Shown here one piece after another: positions 22,725 to 34,520 of a stretch of DNA of 64,000 nucleotides; position 1 is the first letter of the stretch, and each line of letters begins with the position of its first letter. The notes beneath the pieces are model-generated. The model had not been told where the DNA came from, ran no database searches, and saw only the letters and a list, made by a program, of their open reading frames with translations. The translations under genes were made by a program, and so were the position numbers. This stretch comes from Epiperipatus broadwayi (Eukaryota; Onychophora; Udeonychophora; Euonychophora; Peripatidae), in the NCBI GenBank assembly GCA_028023455.1, contig JAQFVV010000988.1:1-64000 (forward strand), written 5' to 3'.

Positions 22725-24117
22725 TCATATCTTTAACAAATTTATTCACAATTGATATCATTTAGGCAATGAAGTTATAACAAAAGCAAATAATTTATTT
22801 AGATATCAATTAATATTCTTTAATTATAATGATTAATATTTATTGATCCAAATTCTCTTTCCCTTCAAAGAATTATCATTTAATATCAACACTGACAAAA
22901 AAATGAAATTATAACTTGTTATGATTTATATTTATACTTGTTTATTAACTTAAACTTTATCAAAATTGTAATTCATTATCTCCAATAAGTTTATTAATGA
23001 GTTCATATCAATAACATGGTGGTGGTATGGGATTCCCTCTTCTATTGTGGTTTGTTTCTACATAGATAAGAAAGACCCTTCACATTAGAGATTATTAATC
23101 ATATATACAAGAAAACAAATAACTAAATGACAAACAACAAAAAAGTAACAGTGTGATTGTGCAAGTGTTGGCATTTAATGTGTAAGAGTGTAAAATCTTA
23201 CCTCTCCCCTGGTGATGATTAAATTCATCTGCAAGCAAGTTCACACCTGAACCTATATTTTATTTCCAATTTAAAATTGAAGCTAATAATGCTTTTCTCT
23301 TCTCTAACATATCAAGAGCTTACATCCCCCTTCAGTCTATAGTAAAGGAAAAAAATAAAGAAAAACATGTACATAAAATAAAAAATAAAAATATGACTTC
23401 AACTTAAGATCAATTAAGAGTCCATAAGGAAGATATCCTAAAGATGATGTATGTCCTCACTAATCTTTTCATGTTTCTGTTGGTGGTGTTTGAGTGTTCT
23501 ACATTGTATTTGATGGTGATCAGAATTTTTCCTTTTGTATGGCCTGTTTTGAGATATTGAGTTTACAGATTGACATTTAAATAATAAAGTTGGTGTTGTT
23601 TTCAGCATATATGAATAGATGCTGTGTTGAGTTAAACTTGGTTTTGGAAGTTACAAATCTGTGGGTAATAAACCTCTTCCAACAAGATAACTTCACACTT
23701 AGCAGGACATGATTTTATGTGTTTCTGTATATGTAGTTAATAAAAGTTCTTGAGTTAGTTGAAAAGCAAGACATTATTTTGCTGTTGGGAATCTCAAGTT
23801 AGAGTTGATCTACTCTGCAGATCACAATTGAAAATATTCTTAAAATTTTGAATAGTTTAAAGCTATTTTGGGGATTTATAATTTAAAAACCCTTAGTTGT
23901 CTGAATTTACATCTGTAAGCTTTTAATCTAGCTTTAATTCATATCCTATGAGCTATTCTCATTTAATGTTTTTATTTTGATGGTGGCAGACTTTTCTGTT
24001 AAAACCGCAAGTTTGATATTCCATTCACAAAATGTACATGTTGATTAGCTAATAAGAGTTTTTGATCTGATTTTTGAGAAGGTTGTTTGTTTATATATTT
24101 TGATAATCACCAAAATG
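22725..24117. repeat. Dispersed 1.4-kb repeat, copy 1
   Basis: Aligned collinearly with 41717-43074. Most of it is about 82-88% identical with many indels, but 23036-23264 is almost unchanged. Similarity ends sharply at 24117 after TTTGATAATCACCAAAATG (TTTGATGACTACCAGAATG in copy 2). No terminal repeats or coding domain are recognised, so the repeat class is unknown. Confidence 0.85.
23202..23228 (-). other. 27-nt exon-like segment inside the conserved core, copy 1
   Basis: The minus strand reads CTTGCTTGCAG, then 27 bases starting ATG and ending GGGGAGAG, then GTAAGATTTT. The acceptor and donor are consensus-like and the 27 bases encode nine residues (MNLIITRGE). Copy 2 (42187-42213) keeps both splice signals and changes only R to K. 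Whether it is spliced is unknown. Confidence 0.3.
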
Positions 24118-24440
24118 CTGGAATTATTCCAGTCTTCGATGGAATGGTTTCAATATCATTGGGTCGTAAGTTCCTTTGGGTCCATTTCCATTGTCCAACC
24201 ATTAAGTCTTTGTACTGCACATTTAATGAATATGAATGGATCCTCGTATGTGTTACAGAATTTATGGAACATGAATTCATTTGGAATGCTACCACGTGTG
24301 GTTTTGATAAATATTTTACCTCTAATTTTGAATTGGTAATTTGGTTTCTTTTGTTTTTGCCTTGTTTTGTGCTTTTTTTTCATTATATGATATGTGACTA
24401 TTTGATCTTCTTCTTTATCAATGGATAATTCAAGAAGCAC
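24118..24440. other. Open segment on several frames beside the repeat boundary
   Basis: Directly after the repeat ends, about 320 bases of higher GC are open in two plus frames and two minus frames. The longest plus frame (24087-24428) reads through CTFNEYEWILVCVTEFMEHE, and a minus frame contains SLNVQYKDLMVGQWKWTQRN. Either could be a coding relic. Composition alone could also explain the lack of stops, so strand and identity are not decided. Confidence 0.25.
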
Positions 24441-27039
24441 AACCATGAGTTTTTGAAAAAGAACTGGGGTGTGTTGAATTTGGCATTCTTTTATAGTACT
24501 CCTGTCATTTACTTGTTCTAAAGTATAAGATGAAATATCTTAACTGTTTAATTATCAATTACACTATACCTTAAAATTTCTGACATTATGGGCATGGCTA
24601 TAAGTGTAACATATTTAAAATGCAATAAATTTAATCAATATATATATATATATATATTGTAACAATATATAAATATGTCGTTACATTAATTTAAAATAAA
24701 AACTTAAAAGTTCTCAAATAAGAATAAAAAACTAAACGCTAAAATTAAAATGTTTTGTTAAATGTATATACATTCGCACAGATGCCAAACTTTAAAAATA
24801 TTTTAAAAAAAAAAAAACAACAAACAAATAAGTATTTGAACGTACTTTTTTATAAAAAAAGTACAAGATTTAAAAATAAAAACAGGTATTAATTAATTCT
24901 TGTAATCTGTAAATGGAAATGATTGTTTATAAATTGTTTGAAAAGCAAGCTAGTCTTGGGCTCTTGTATAATTAAAATGATCTGATGAAAGATAGATAAG
25001 AAAATAAAGAGAAATTAGCTTGACCAATGGAAGCACTAAGCCTTGGCTCGGACCCTAACGAAAGTGATGGATTAGTGATATTTTGTTGATTGAATCCGTG
25101 TGGATAATATAAAAAGGGAAATACAGTTTTTTTTGGACAGTTCCAGCATTTTGTGTTTGAGAGATGTGGTAGGACGCACATACCACACTCTCTATTTAAA
25201 AAAAAAAATGAAAAGACTGTGATACCTTGAACCAGCTATTGCCATCTCCAGAACATTATCTTCCAATGGAGGCATCACGGGAATTAAAAGCAGAAACCTG
25301 GACTCTTCTACCGTGAGCTATGAACTTTACAAATTAACAACAACAAAAAAAAAGTAATTAAGAACTTTCGTCATTGTTTTTTTTAAAGATTCAGCTATTT
25401 TAAATTTTAAAATGAACTCTTATTTGATTTTCAAATTAATAATTGATTGTTTAAATTTATATAGTTAAGTTTTGCTAAAATCATTTCCATTTTATTATTT
25501 TTATTTGTAATAATATTTATTGTAGAAATTATTAAATGCATTACATTTAAGTTGGGTATAGACGTTGCATAGATTCGTTAGCGGTTGATTATGTTGTGGT
25601 TTTTCACAGTCAATTAGAACATATAAGTCAAAAATGTCACTGCGGTGTCTTATGATGAACACCAAAGGGTCTCCTGTATTCCCTCAGCAATTCACGTTAT
25701 CGATTGACTTTGTATTTTGATCGGTTGTGTTTAATTTGGAATGTTTTGACCGTGGTATCTGTGCAGCCGATCTATACTCGACATTATAAAACAAATTGTA
25801 TAAAAATAATCTGTGCAAATGTATTTAAATGTTAAATTTAAGTCGGGCATGAATGGCTATATAGTTTTGTAAAGTTATATTAAGGGAGGGTAATCTTAGG
25901 TTATTCATTTCATAGTTGAATTGGATCAATGGATTGGATATATTTGTGTAATTGTAGATGTAGTATGAGATCCGCTACGGGCAGGATTATATATATATGC
26001 CACATACCTTCTGTTTGCCTATGGATGGGTTTGTAAGATGGCAAAGGACCACAGTCCATTCCTATGGAGTTTTATGTTTATTGTTCTACTCGTCAACAGA
26101 TGTAAAATTCCTGTTGGTGTAGAGACAATGTCTTCTCTAATTCTACTTACTGATCAGATGTACATTCCTGACAGTATAGTATTTTGTGTTGTCGTATTTT
26201 CATGCTACATTGAATACATAAATGTATCAGATGGATTGACGCCGGTTTGATTGCGAAATTTGTTGCCTAAGGTTAAATCAGGGAAGAATATTTTCTTTTC
26301 AAATGCAGATCTGTGTAGTCTATTCATACTCGACTCACTAAATAAGTATTAAACTCATGGTTGTAATTTACTTAAATGTAAAACTAAAGATTAATAGAAA
26401 AATCTAAAATGTTGAATTTATTCCTCAAAATTTAAATGTTATTTTATATGTGCGTAAATAAATATTTTTATGTGTTAATTTCTGGCAGTGGCTATTATTT
26501 ATTTAAATTTAAGATATAAATTAAGATATAGATTTTTATCTCTGCGTCTCCACTGAGCTAGTGACTTGGGCTAACGATCTGAATATTTAAATAAAGTGGA
26601 ATCTTAACAGCGCATATCTGCCTACTCTATAAATTTTTCTAGGTTTAAATGCCTAGATGACGCCCCATAGAGCAGATATCATAGTTTGTGGTTAGATTCG
26701 ATCTTCACTTTGCATTTCGATCATTATAATATATATATATAAATAATTGATACTTCAAACAATCTGTGTGATCAAATAATCCATACATCAAAGTTTAGGC
26801 AGATAGTATTCATTACTACACCTTATCTTTTAAGCCTGATAGGATATTTGTGGAATAAATCCCTTATTAAATCAAAGTGAGTACATTTAAAAAATGGTAT
26901 CTTTATACCAGATAAAATGATTTCTTCTTCACTGCCCCTTATTCATGATTTATTTGCAATTTCTGTCTTCGTCTTGTACTGATGTCAATGACCATTTCAG
27001 TATTTAGTAGTCATTGGTATATTATAATTGGTATGGTAT
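24441..27039. other. AT-rich stretch, no supported gene
   Basis: Contains TA tracts (24638-24658, 25988, 26727) and a few open stretches of 60-75 codons (24972-25181 minus, 26038-26250 plus) with no recognisable motif. The 25.6-26.3 kb part has somewhat more balanced composition and could be a very decayed coding relic. Confidence 0.4.
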
Positions 27040-27684
27040 ATACTTCTATGATACGATCTGCTTTCCTATTGCTAACATTATTTTCCTCATCATTAACAAC
27101 ATAAAATAATTTTACTTACCCTAAGTTTAAGTACCATTCATCGACTAAGCTTTTTGTTCCAATAGTCTCTTTGAATATAGAGAATTTAGGAATATCTTAA
27201 GTTAAACTTATGGCAATTAAACATGGTCACTTCATTTAGAATTTCCCAAGCTTTATCATAACTATGATAATTTTCCTCTCTAAGATTAGCATGACATGGG
27301 AATATTCCATTCTGATAGCCATTAAGTAAAGAGGAAAGGTATCCTTAAGAAACATTTCAAATTTACTCTTAATATAAATGTCACTACATTGGTAGCTTTC
27401 CAGACATTCATCAAATTTGTCTGTCATTGATACTTCTATCTTGAGATCTCCCATAACACTTTTAATATCTGACTTTATTTTAGTTTTTAGAGGCTCATCT
27501 TCTATATAATGATTATATGCTTGGAGCATATCCTCCATTTCCTTATATGTCCCATATTGACTTTAGCTTTAATTTGCTTTCTATCAATTCTATTAATGGT
27601 CTCTAAAATAAGATTTTGCTTTTCAGTGGTCATTTCCCATTATGTTCTGTAAACTTAAAATTTTGAGACTATTGATTTTGTTTC

Positions 27685-27697
27685 TCTTTTAATTTGT
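27685..27697. repeat. Target-site duplication, left (13 bp)
   Basis: TCTTTTAATTTGT occurs here and at 28624-28636, exactly flanking the X/Y composite insertion. Confidence 0.75.
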
Positions 27698-28623
27698 AAT
27701 AATAAATTGAAAGTATGCTAGCCTTTCTCACATGCGCAATTATAACAGAGAAAGCCAATCAGATTTTAAACAGATATCTAATAAATAATCAAGCTTAGAC
27801 ACGAGACAGAGATTTTGATAGAAAAGGTTGATACCAACCTTTTCTAAACTTAACTTTTATATATATAAGCCAGTCTTAAGCATCTTAGCCTGAAAGCTTT
27901 AAATATATAAACAAATACAATTATCATTCTTTGTGTTATAAATATAATATATTACGGCACGAAATCTCAGATTTATTATACCGCAATTTTCATAGCAGCA
28001 ACGTTTTTAAACAATATTTATCTAAATTGCATGTTGAAAATTGATAATAAATTGAAAGTATGCTAGCCTTAAGACTGGCTTATATATATAAAAGTTAAAT
28101 TTAGAAAAGGTTGGTATCAACCTCTTCTATCAAAATCTCTGTCTCGTGTCTAAGCTTGATTATTTATTAGATATCTGTTTAAAATCTGATTGGCTTTCTC
28201 TGTTATAATTGTGCATGTGAGAAAGGCTAGCATACTTTCAATTTATTATCAATTTTCAACATGCGATTTAGATAAATATTGTTTACAAACGTTGCTGCTA
28301 TGAAAATTGCGGTATAGTAAATCTGAGATTTCGTGCCGTAATATATTATATTTATAACACAATGAATGATAATTGTATTTGTTTATATATTTAAAGCTTT
28401 CAGGCTAAGATGCTTAAGACTGGCTTATATATATAAAAGTTAAGTTTAGAAAAGGTTGGTATCAACCTTTTCTATCAAAATCTCTGTCTCGTGTCTAAGC
28501 TTGATTATTTATTAGATATCTGTTTAAAATCTGATTGGCTTTCTCTGTTATAATTGTGCATGTGAGAAAGGCTAGCATACTTTCAATTTATTATCAATTT
28601 TCAACATGCGATTTAGATAAATA
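27698..28623. mobile_element. Composite insertion of inverted X and Y modules
   Basis: Two modules alternate. X (about 200 bp) contains TATATATATAAAAG, the near-palindrome AAAAGGTTGGTATCAACC and GAAAGGCTAGCATACTTTC. Y (about 135 bp) contains TTGCGGTATAG and TTTCGTGCCGTAATATATT. Plus-strand order is X reversed (about 27698-27880), Y reversed (about 27884-28019), a fragment of X reversed (about 28020-28070), then X, Y, X forward to 28623. The whole is flanked by a 13-bp target duplication. No ORF. It looks like head-to-head joining of short tandem arrays of a promoter-bearing terminal repeat. Family unknown. Confidence 0.8.
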
Positions 28624-28636
28624 TCTTTTAATTTGT
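28624..28636. repeat. Target-site duplication, right (13 bp)
   Basis: Second copy of TCTTTTAATTTGT. The host coiled-coil relic resumes immediately after it. Confidence 0.75.
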
Positions 28637-29560
28637 GTAACTTATCAGCATATTCACATTCTAAATTTTCCACACTTTGATTCACAAAGGTGTTGATATT
28701 TTCTGTTTAGTTTAGCAGAATATTGTAATTTTTAGGTAATTTTTCAATACTGTTTCATTTTGTATCACTTCAGTTTCAATCAAGCATTGCCTTATGTCAT
28801 GGCCCCTGTGGTTATTTTATATGGAATGATTTTTTTTTTGTGAATTTTTAGTTTACTACCTTCTTCCTTTTTAAACTGATTCATTTCTATTCATAAATTT
28901 TCTACTTGTTCATTAACCTCATCCTGGTACTCTTTCTGATTTTGTTCTACTTTTCATTCAAAGTTCTCATAAACCTGATTTATTTCCATGCACTTAGTCT
29001 CTAGTTTGCTTTCAATTTTTTTTTTCAAATTCCACAAATCTTTGTTCGAGTTTGCAATCATTTTCATTGATAACTTTTTCTAGTTGTAGCAATTTATTGT
29101 TAATATTTATCTGATTTGAATTATATCTGCTTTTACTTCTGTTTTCATATTAGATAAATCAGTAGCTATAATTTCTATCCTATTAATAATTCAGTTTTTA
29201 CATTGTCCATTTTTGTTGACATTTGCTGTATACTTATGAACATTTGCTGCATCATTATCATCACTTGATTAAGCGATACATAATTTATATTTGCTTTTCG
29301 CTCTCCTTATTTTTTTGGAATCTTAGTTATTTTTGGGGATTGGACATTTTATATTATAGTCCATCCAGATATGTTAATGTTTTGTTCTGTTTCATAATTT
29401 TCTATAAGAGAACTTTCCATTTCACCTCCTTTTTCATCAGATTGTACTCATTTTCATTTTCTTTTTCATTAATAGTTTCAGATTGCATCTTTTTTATTTT
29501 GCTCCTAGTAATCATCTACTTGATTATTTCTTTGTTTTAAATTATTTTACAAATTCTTAT

Positions 29561-30159
29561 TTCAGCTTTTAATCTTTATAAATATTACTTATAATAAAAG
29601 ACATCGTGGAAAAATCTATCTTACTACATTTTACTATAAAAAAAAAGTGCTTTATCTAAGTTGTTATTGCATTTGAATTTTGCATCATTACTATCTTATA
29701 CCTCACTATTTAATCCCTTTAAATAAATGTCTACATACTATTTTACACAATTTTACTCATTAGTAGTTTTTCATTACTCAAATTCAATTTATCACATCAC
29801 AATAAAAAAATTGTAATGAAAGATGTTTAGATTTTATTAATTTTGTTATTGAGAATCTGGAAACATAATATTAATATGAGATTTACTTCCCTGTGACTGG
29901 ATAGACCATATGTAACAGAATGGGTCCTGACCTTACATACAGTGGACTTGATAGGTCATCAGAGTGGGTGAGAAAATATATCTAGGATTTCTAAATATAT
30001 AGACTCATGTCCATTCTAGTCTCATTTCTGGAAGATGATATATTAACATGCAAACATATGTCAAAAATATATCCATATACTCAACTCTTTTTTCGATCTT
30101 TAACTTCCATTAATCCCAGAATTCGAACTTAGGGAAAATATGCATAATATTCTACTTTA
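29561..30159. other. AT-rich spacer, no gene
   Basis: No open frame or repeat of note. A TGTAACAGAATGGG stretch near 29911 loosely resembles the start of the LTR at 34521 but cannot be extended. Confidence 0.35.
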
Positions 30160-30805
30160 GGGCATATCAAGAGGGAGCTTCTAAAAATATAACTGTAATT
30201 TTTTAATTTTTAATTTAGCAGTTGAGTTTTGAGGATATAAAAAGAAAAATAGGTAAAAATATGTTTAAGATAATAGTAATATTATAGATTAAGTAAATTA
30301 TAAATAATTAAATGAATAAATTATAAATATTGATTGTTAATAAAATGAATAATAATAATTTATAGTATAAAAAATATTAGAGTTAAATTTTTAAGAGTAA
30401 AATAAAAAATAAAAATAGAATATATATATATGATTATAGGAGGTTTTAATGATAAATATAGAATGTAAAAAGAGTAAAATATATAATATATAATAATATT
30501 TAAAAGGTAATAAATAAATGATGATTATACAATATATATATAGAATGTATGTAAGTTATACCTATATAGTTATATATGTATGTAATTATATGTGTATATA
30601 ATTATATGTGTATGTATATGAATTGTTTACATATAATGTATATAGATGTATATAAATTATATGTTCATGTATATTTCTATTCATATATTTGTATTATGTT
30701 GTAGTTCTGAAGAAGATTGCAGGGACAATCGAAACTGTAAAAAAGGCTGGTAATTAAAGCATTGTGAAGCAGTGATAAAGAGCATAGATGATTTAATATT
30801 ATATT
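30160..30805 (+). repeat. Penelope-like element terminal repeat, left copy
   Basis: From AGAGGGAGCT to ...GATTTAATATTATATT, it matches 40977-41583 collinearly at about 85-90%. The right-hand copy directly follows the Penelope ORF, so this is the same element's (or a sister's) terminal pLTR-like repeat. It contains TA-rich promoter-like DNA and the hammerhead-like stretch at 30707-30735. Confidence 0.7.
30707..30735 (+). ncRNA. Hammerhead-ribozyme-like core in the Penelope terminal repeat
   Basis: CTGAAGA, then a stem GATTG/CAATC around CAGGGA, then GAAAC. This follows the hammerhead order CUGANGA, stem II, GAAA. Penelope-like elements are known to carry hammerhead motifs in their terminal repeats. 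One extra A precedes stem II, and I could not place stems I and III or the cleavage site. The copy at 41483 is degenerate (CTAAAGA...AGAAC). Confidence 0.35.
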
Positions 30806-32845
30806 CTTGAAGAAGATAAAGGAATGCTGGAAATAGAGCTTGGATAGGAAGAAAGAAGAAACATTGATATATATTGAGCCGGATAGTATCCGTCTCAAAA
30901 GTTGCTTCACCAAAAATAAAACTAATTTTTGGTTTTATTAAATTTTTAACAAGAAAGCATTTGAAAGTTTGTTTATAAGAGTACATGTATTAAAACACAT
31001 ATATGTTTATGTTTTTTTTTAAAAAGGGTCATATTATTTGTTTTGTTCTAAAATTGATTTCTAAAATAGTTTCTTTTACCACTTCTTTTTACTTTTTTGT
31101 CAAATTAATTAAAGGCTGGCAAACTTTCAATTACATTCTTGTTTGTTTATAATTAATTTCTAATTTATCTTAACTAAGCTGAGACTTGTTTTTAAATATT
31201 TTTGAACTAATTATAAATAAGATTAACCCTGGGAAGAATCTTTAATTAGGATTAAGACTAAGATAAAGTTGTCCTGTTGAAAAAACTACTAATTAAAAAT
31301 AAAAATACAATGTTTTTGGAAAGATAAAAGTTCTTATAAATAGACCTGGGATTGCTAGCGAGATTATCTAGCTATCATTGTTGATGCTGCTTGTTAGTGT
31401 TTCTGCAATTTCTAATACACCAATTTTGTTGCTGTGCCATTATAATTTCTTCAATGCCAAAACTATATGCAAGGAAAAATGGCTTCAATAGTATATTCAC
31501 CATGATGGGCTAGGCAAACTTAAAGTGGGATCCTGGAGCCAAATTGTCCTACAAAATCATATCATAAGAACTCAAATTGGAACTGTATCCCAACATTGCC
31601 TCCTGCCTTTTCATAAAAATAAAAGCCTAAACTCTTCACCAGAGTACCTCATGAAATTAACTATATATGCCATCCTGGAAGACATCAGCTAATGGTAAAT
31701 TTATACCTCGAGGTAACCGTTTTCCTTTATTCTTTCCAGGGTAGAATTTTTAGTCTCAGCTTAATCTTAAAAGTAACTTATTTTATTATATTACTTGTTT
31801 ATTAAATTTAAAATATTTAGAACATGTATTCTGTTTGCTTTTTGTTGTATTTATCATAGGCATTGGAATCTTAGTTTTAAGAGTCCAAATTTCTTTTCTA
31901 TTTTAGTTATCAGAGAGTGTGTTGTGAGATTATATTTTATATTTCTAATATTTCTTCCATTTATTTCACTAACTATTGCTAAATGCTTTGGCAGTTTTTA
32001 TAATTTTTATTTATTCACCTTTCCTTAGTTTTCATTGTAAGATAATTAATTTTAAATATTCTTAGTTTGCGTTTCTTGCAAACCTCAAATCTTTTGGCTG
32101 GTGGTTTATCGTCTTTATTGTTCTGATTTTCTGAAAATAGAGATTTCTTTCTAGATTATGTAAGATCATAATCATATATTTTCTTTTTGGATTGTACATG
32201 AAATCAACCATGTTTGCTTTAAACACTATATAACATATAGCAGTCCTGTGGCATTATAACATCATTAGTTAATAAGCTACTGATCAATTGTCCGCGCTGG
32301 TTTCATTAATTTCCTACAAGACTGTAATTATTTCCATATCTCTGAATCAGGAAACTAGAGTTGCTGTTCTTTGTAATTTTATAAATTGCCAGCAGGAAGA
32401 TATTAACTAATCCATTTTTGTTTTTAAATTTATAGGTGAGAAAAATTTTACTGCTAAAGCGTTTCATGTTTGCTGTACTCATATACCCTCTCTGATAAAA
32501 TAACTTACCAAAAATCTAGGTCAACATTTATATTTTGTTAGCTAGATTTATTTAACCTTTTATCTTTTTGCTTTAAATCTATATGTTAAACTTTATATTA
32601 CTGTTAATAAAATTTTCAAATTGTTTAAGCTTAATTTGGCTGACATTTGTCTCATGTTTTTATTTCTCAATTGTCTGAACAATATTCACAATGTTTTGCT
32701 CTCCCTGGGTTTAGTCCAGTGCATTCAGTTTCGTATATCCTATCCACCCTTAAATAAATGTCTAGTTCCAAATTTTCAGACTAGTGGCACCCTTGTGGTC
32801 AGTATATGCGAAACCAAAATCTTTGTCTGGTACAATATATATATA
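30806..32845. other. AT-rich stretch between the Penelope terminal repeat and ORF, no supported gene
   Basis: Contains a moderately GC-balanced patch at about 31370-31740 and short open stretches (31795-32028, 32621-32848). Neither shows a domain. A TA tract at 32835-32845 abuts the Penelope coding part. Confidence 0.4.
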
Positions 32846-34516
32846 TGAGTGGATGCATGGAGCATATAAAGAACATTAAGAATTTGATAGACTATGTTAA
32901 AGAGAAGGAAGGTAAAGAAGCAACAGACTATTTAAATAAGAGATGGGCATTGTGATTAAATTAACTAATATTAATAATAATATAAAAATTTAAAAAAAAT
33001 GTAAAAGTTTGGATATAAAACTGAAATTTATACCAATTAATAATTATAAAAAAATGGTAAGAAGAAAAATCAAGTTTATAGAAGAATTAGAAAAGAGATT
33101 ATTGAAAGTGTTCATTAATAATAGTTATGGTATAAAACAAAAATTATATAGAGATATTTTAAGTATTGAATCAATACTAACAAGAAAAATAACTAAGGAA
33201 GAAGAACGAATTTTTAGAAAATTATGTGGGTTAAAGAAAATATTGATTAATAAAAATACAGAGAATAGACATAATAAAAAAATAAGGAAGTTAAAAGATG
33301 TAAAAGAATTAAAGAAAGATAAGAAGAAACAGAATAATTATAAGGATAAAACTTATAATATGATATGCGTAGAATTGACAGAAAAAAAGGACATTATAAG
33401 TAAAGGGATTAAATATGTACCATATGGATATAATGGGAATAATGATATAATAGAATTGAGAACAATAAAAGAGAAAATAGCATAGAAGTATATAGAAGAG
33501 AATTACAAAATCTATTATTATCAGAATATAAATAATAATAAAATTATTAGTAATAATGATAAAGTTTGGATAGAAAAATTTAATAATGAACTAGAAAATA
33601 TAATTTATAGAATAAGGAAGAAACATAAAAATAAAGGAATTAATAAGGTTGATGTTGTTAAAATAAAGAATATTAAAGAAATAAAGGATAAACATAAGGA
33701 TAAAATAGTTTTTACAAAGTTGGATAAAGGGAATAAATTGGTAATGATAAATAAAAAGGATTATATAGGAAAAATGAATAATATGTTGAAAGATAATATA
33801 TTTGGGATAATTATAAAAGACAACACTAAATTGTTGACTATAAGAGTATATACAATAATAAGAGACTTTTATGGAAAGGATATTCTTGATTATAATACAT
33901 TTGATTATTTAGAGATTAAAGATTGTATAGCAGCTAAAATTTATGGAGAACCTAACATTTTAAAAGAAGGTATACCATTAAGACCAGTTATTAATGGTAA
34001 TAGTTTATATTATAATAAAGTATCTAAATGGTTGGCAATAAGATTTTAAAGAAATATATTGATACTTCCCGTAAATCATATATAAAAAATAATAAGTTTT
34101 AATAAGTGATTTTAAAAACATAATAAATAAATATAGTGCTTATAATTTGGCAATGATTAAAATAGATGTTGTATATCAATTTATACAAATATTAATGTAG
34201 GGAAAGCAATAGATGTAATAATTAATGGATATAAAAAGGATAATGACAAAGATATAAATAAACCTATAGAACAATTAAAAGAGATTATAGAATTATGTTG
34301 TAAAGAAGCAACATTTCAATTTAATAATAGATTTTATAAACAAAATGAAAGAATGTTTACTAATATGAGGATCATTAAGTGGAGTATTGAGTAATCTTTA
34401 TATGAAAAAAATTGGAGAAGTTTATATTAGTGAATAATAATGCTCCAATTTTTATTAGAAGATATGTAGATGATTATTTATTGATATTTAATAAAACACA
34501 AGACAGATAGATTTAT
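32846..34516 (+). pseudogene. Penelope-like element reverse transcriptase, N-terminal and catalytic part (decayed)
   Basis: Plus-strand frames with a few stops and shifts encode a Lys-rich N-terminal part (33009-33485) and then the Penelope RT. Visible landmarks are FTKLDKGNKLVMINKKDY (family form tDKGN.tVvm...dY), YGEPNILKEGIPLRPVINGN (family YGlPKihKpgiPlRPIvs), SLSGVLSNLYM in a shifted frame near 34377, and RRYVDDYLLIFNKTQ near 34460, the catalytic YVDD box. Stops or shifts at about 33485, 34050, 34200 and 34390 make it non-functional. The gene is then cut by the nested LTR element and resumes at 40057 in the same frame. Penelope elements encode RT plus a GIY-YIG endonuclease and are distinct from LTR and LINE elements. 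Confidence 0.88.
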
Positions 34517-34520
34517 TTAT
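34517..34520. repeat. Target-site duplication of the nested LTR element, left (TTAT)
   Basis: TTAT precedes the 5' LTR and is repeated at 40053-40056. Removing one copy and the element restores a continuous Penelope frame through the junction. Confidence 0.75.

Larger units (their letters stand above)
27040..29560 (-). pseudogene. Decayed Gag-like coiled-coil gene, interrupted by a 926-bp insertion
   Basis: Minus-strand frames from about 29560 to 28637 encode a broken coiled-coil protein (MSTKMDNVKTELLIG, then LLQLEKVINENDCKLEQRF, then FEKKIESKLETKCMEINQVY) with several stops and frameshifts. After the insertion, the frame at 27538-27236 (100 codons, starting MEDMLQAYNHYIEDEP) continues a plausible capsid-like part. 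Glu/Lys/Asn-rich coiled coil followed by a globular region matches the layout of the gag relics at 36546 and 56170. Assignment to a Gypsy-type Gag is inference from layout, since no zinc knuckle remains. Open frames on the plus strand here (for example 29223-29540) are antisense shadows. Confidence 0.5.

Noticed and set aside
27236-27538. 100-codon minus frame as an independent host gene
   Set aside because: It continues the orientation and composition of the coiled-coil relic on the other side of the X/Y insertion, and the 13-bp duplication ties the two parts together.
29223-29540. 105-codon hydrophobic plus-strand frame resembling a membrane protein
   Set aside because: It is the antisense of a Lys/Glu/Asn-rich coiled-coil relic. 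Such antisense frames are rich in Phe, Leu, Ser and Ile and mimic membrane segments.
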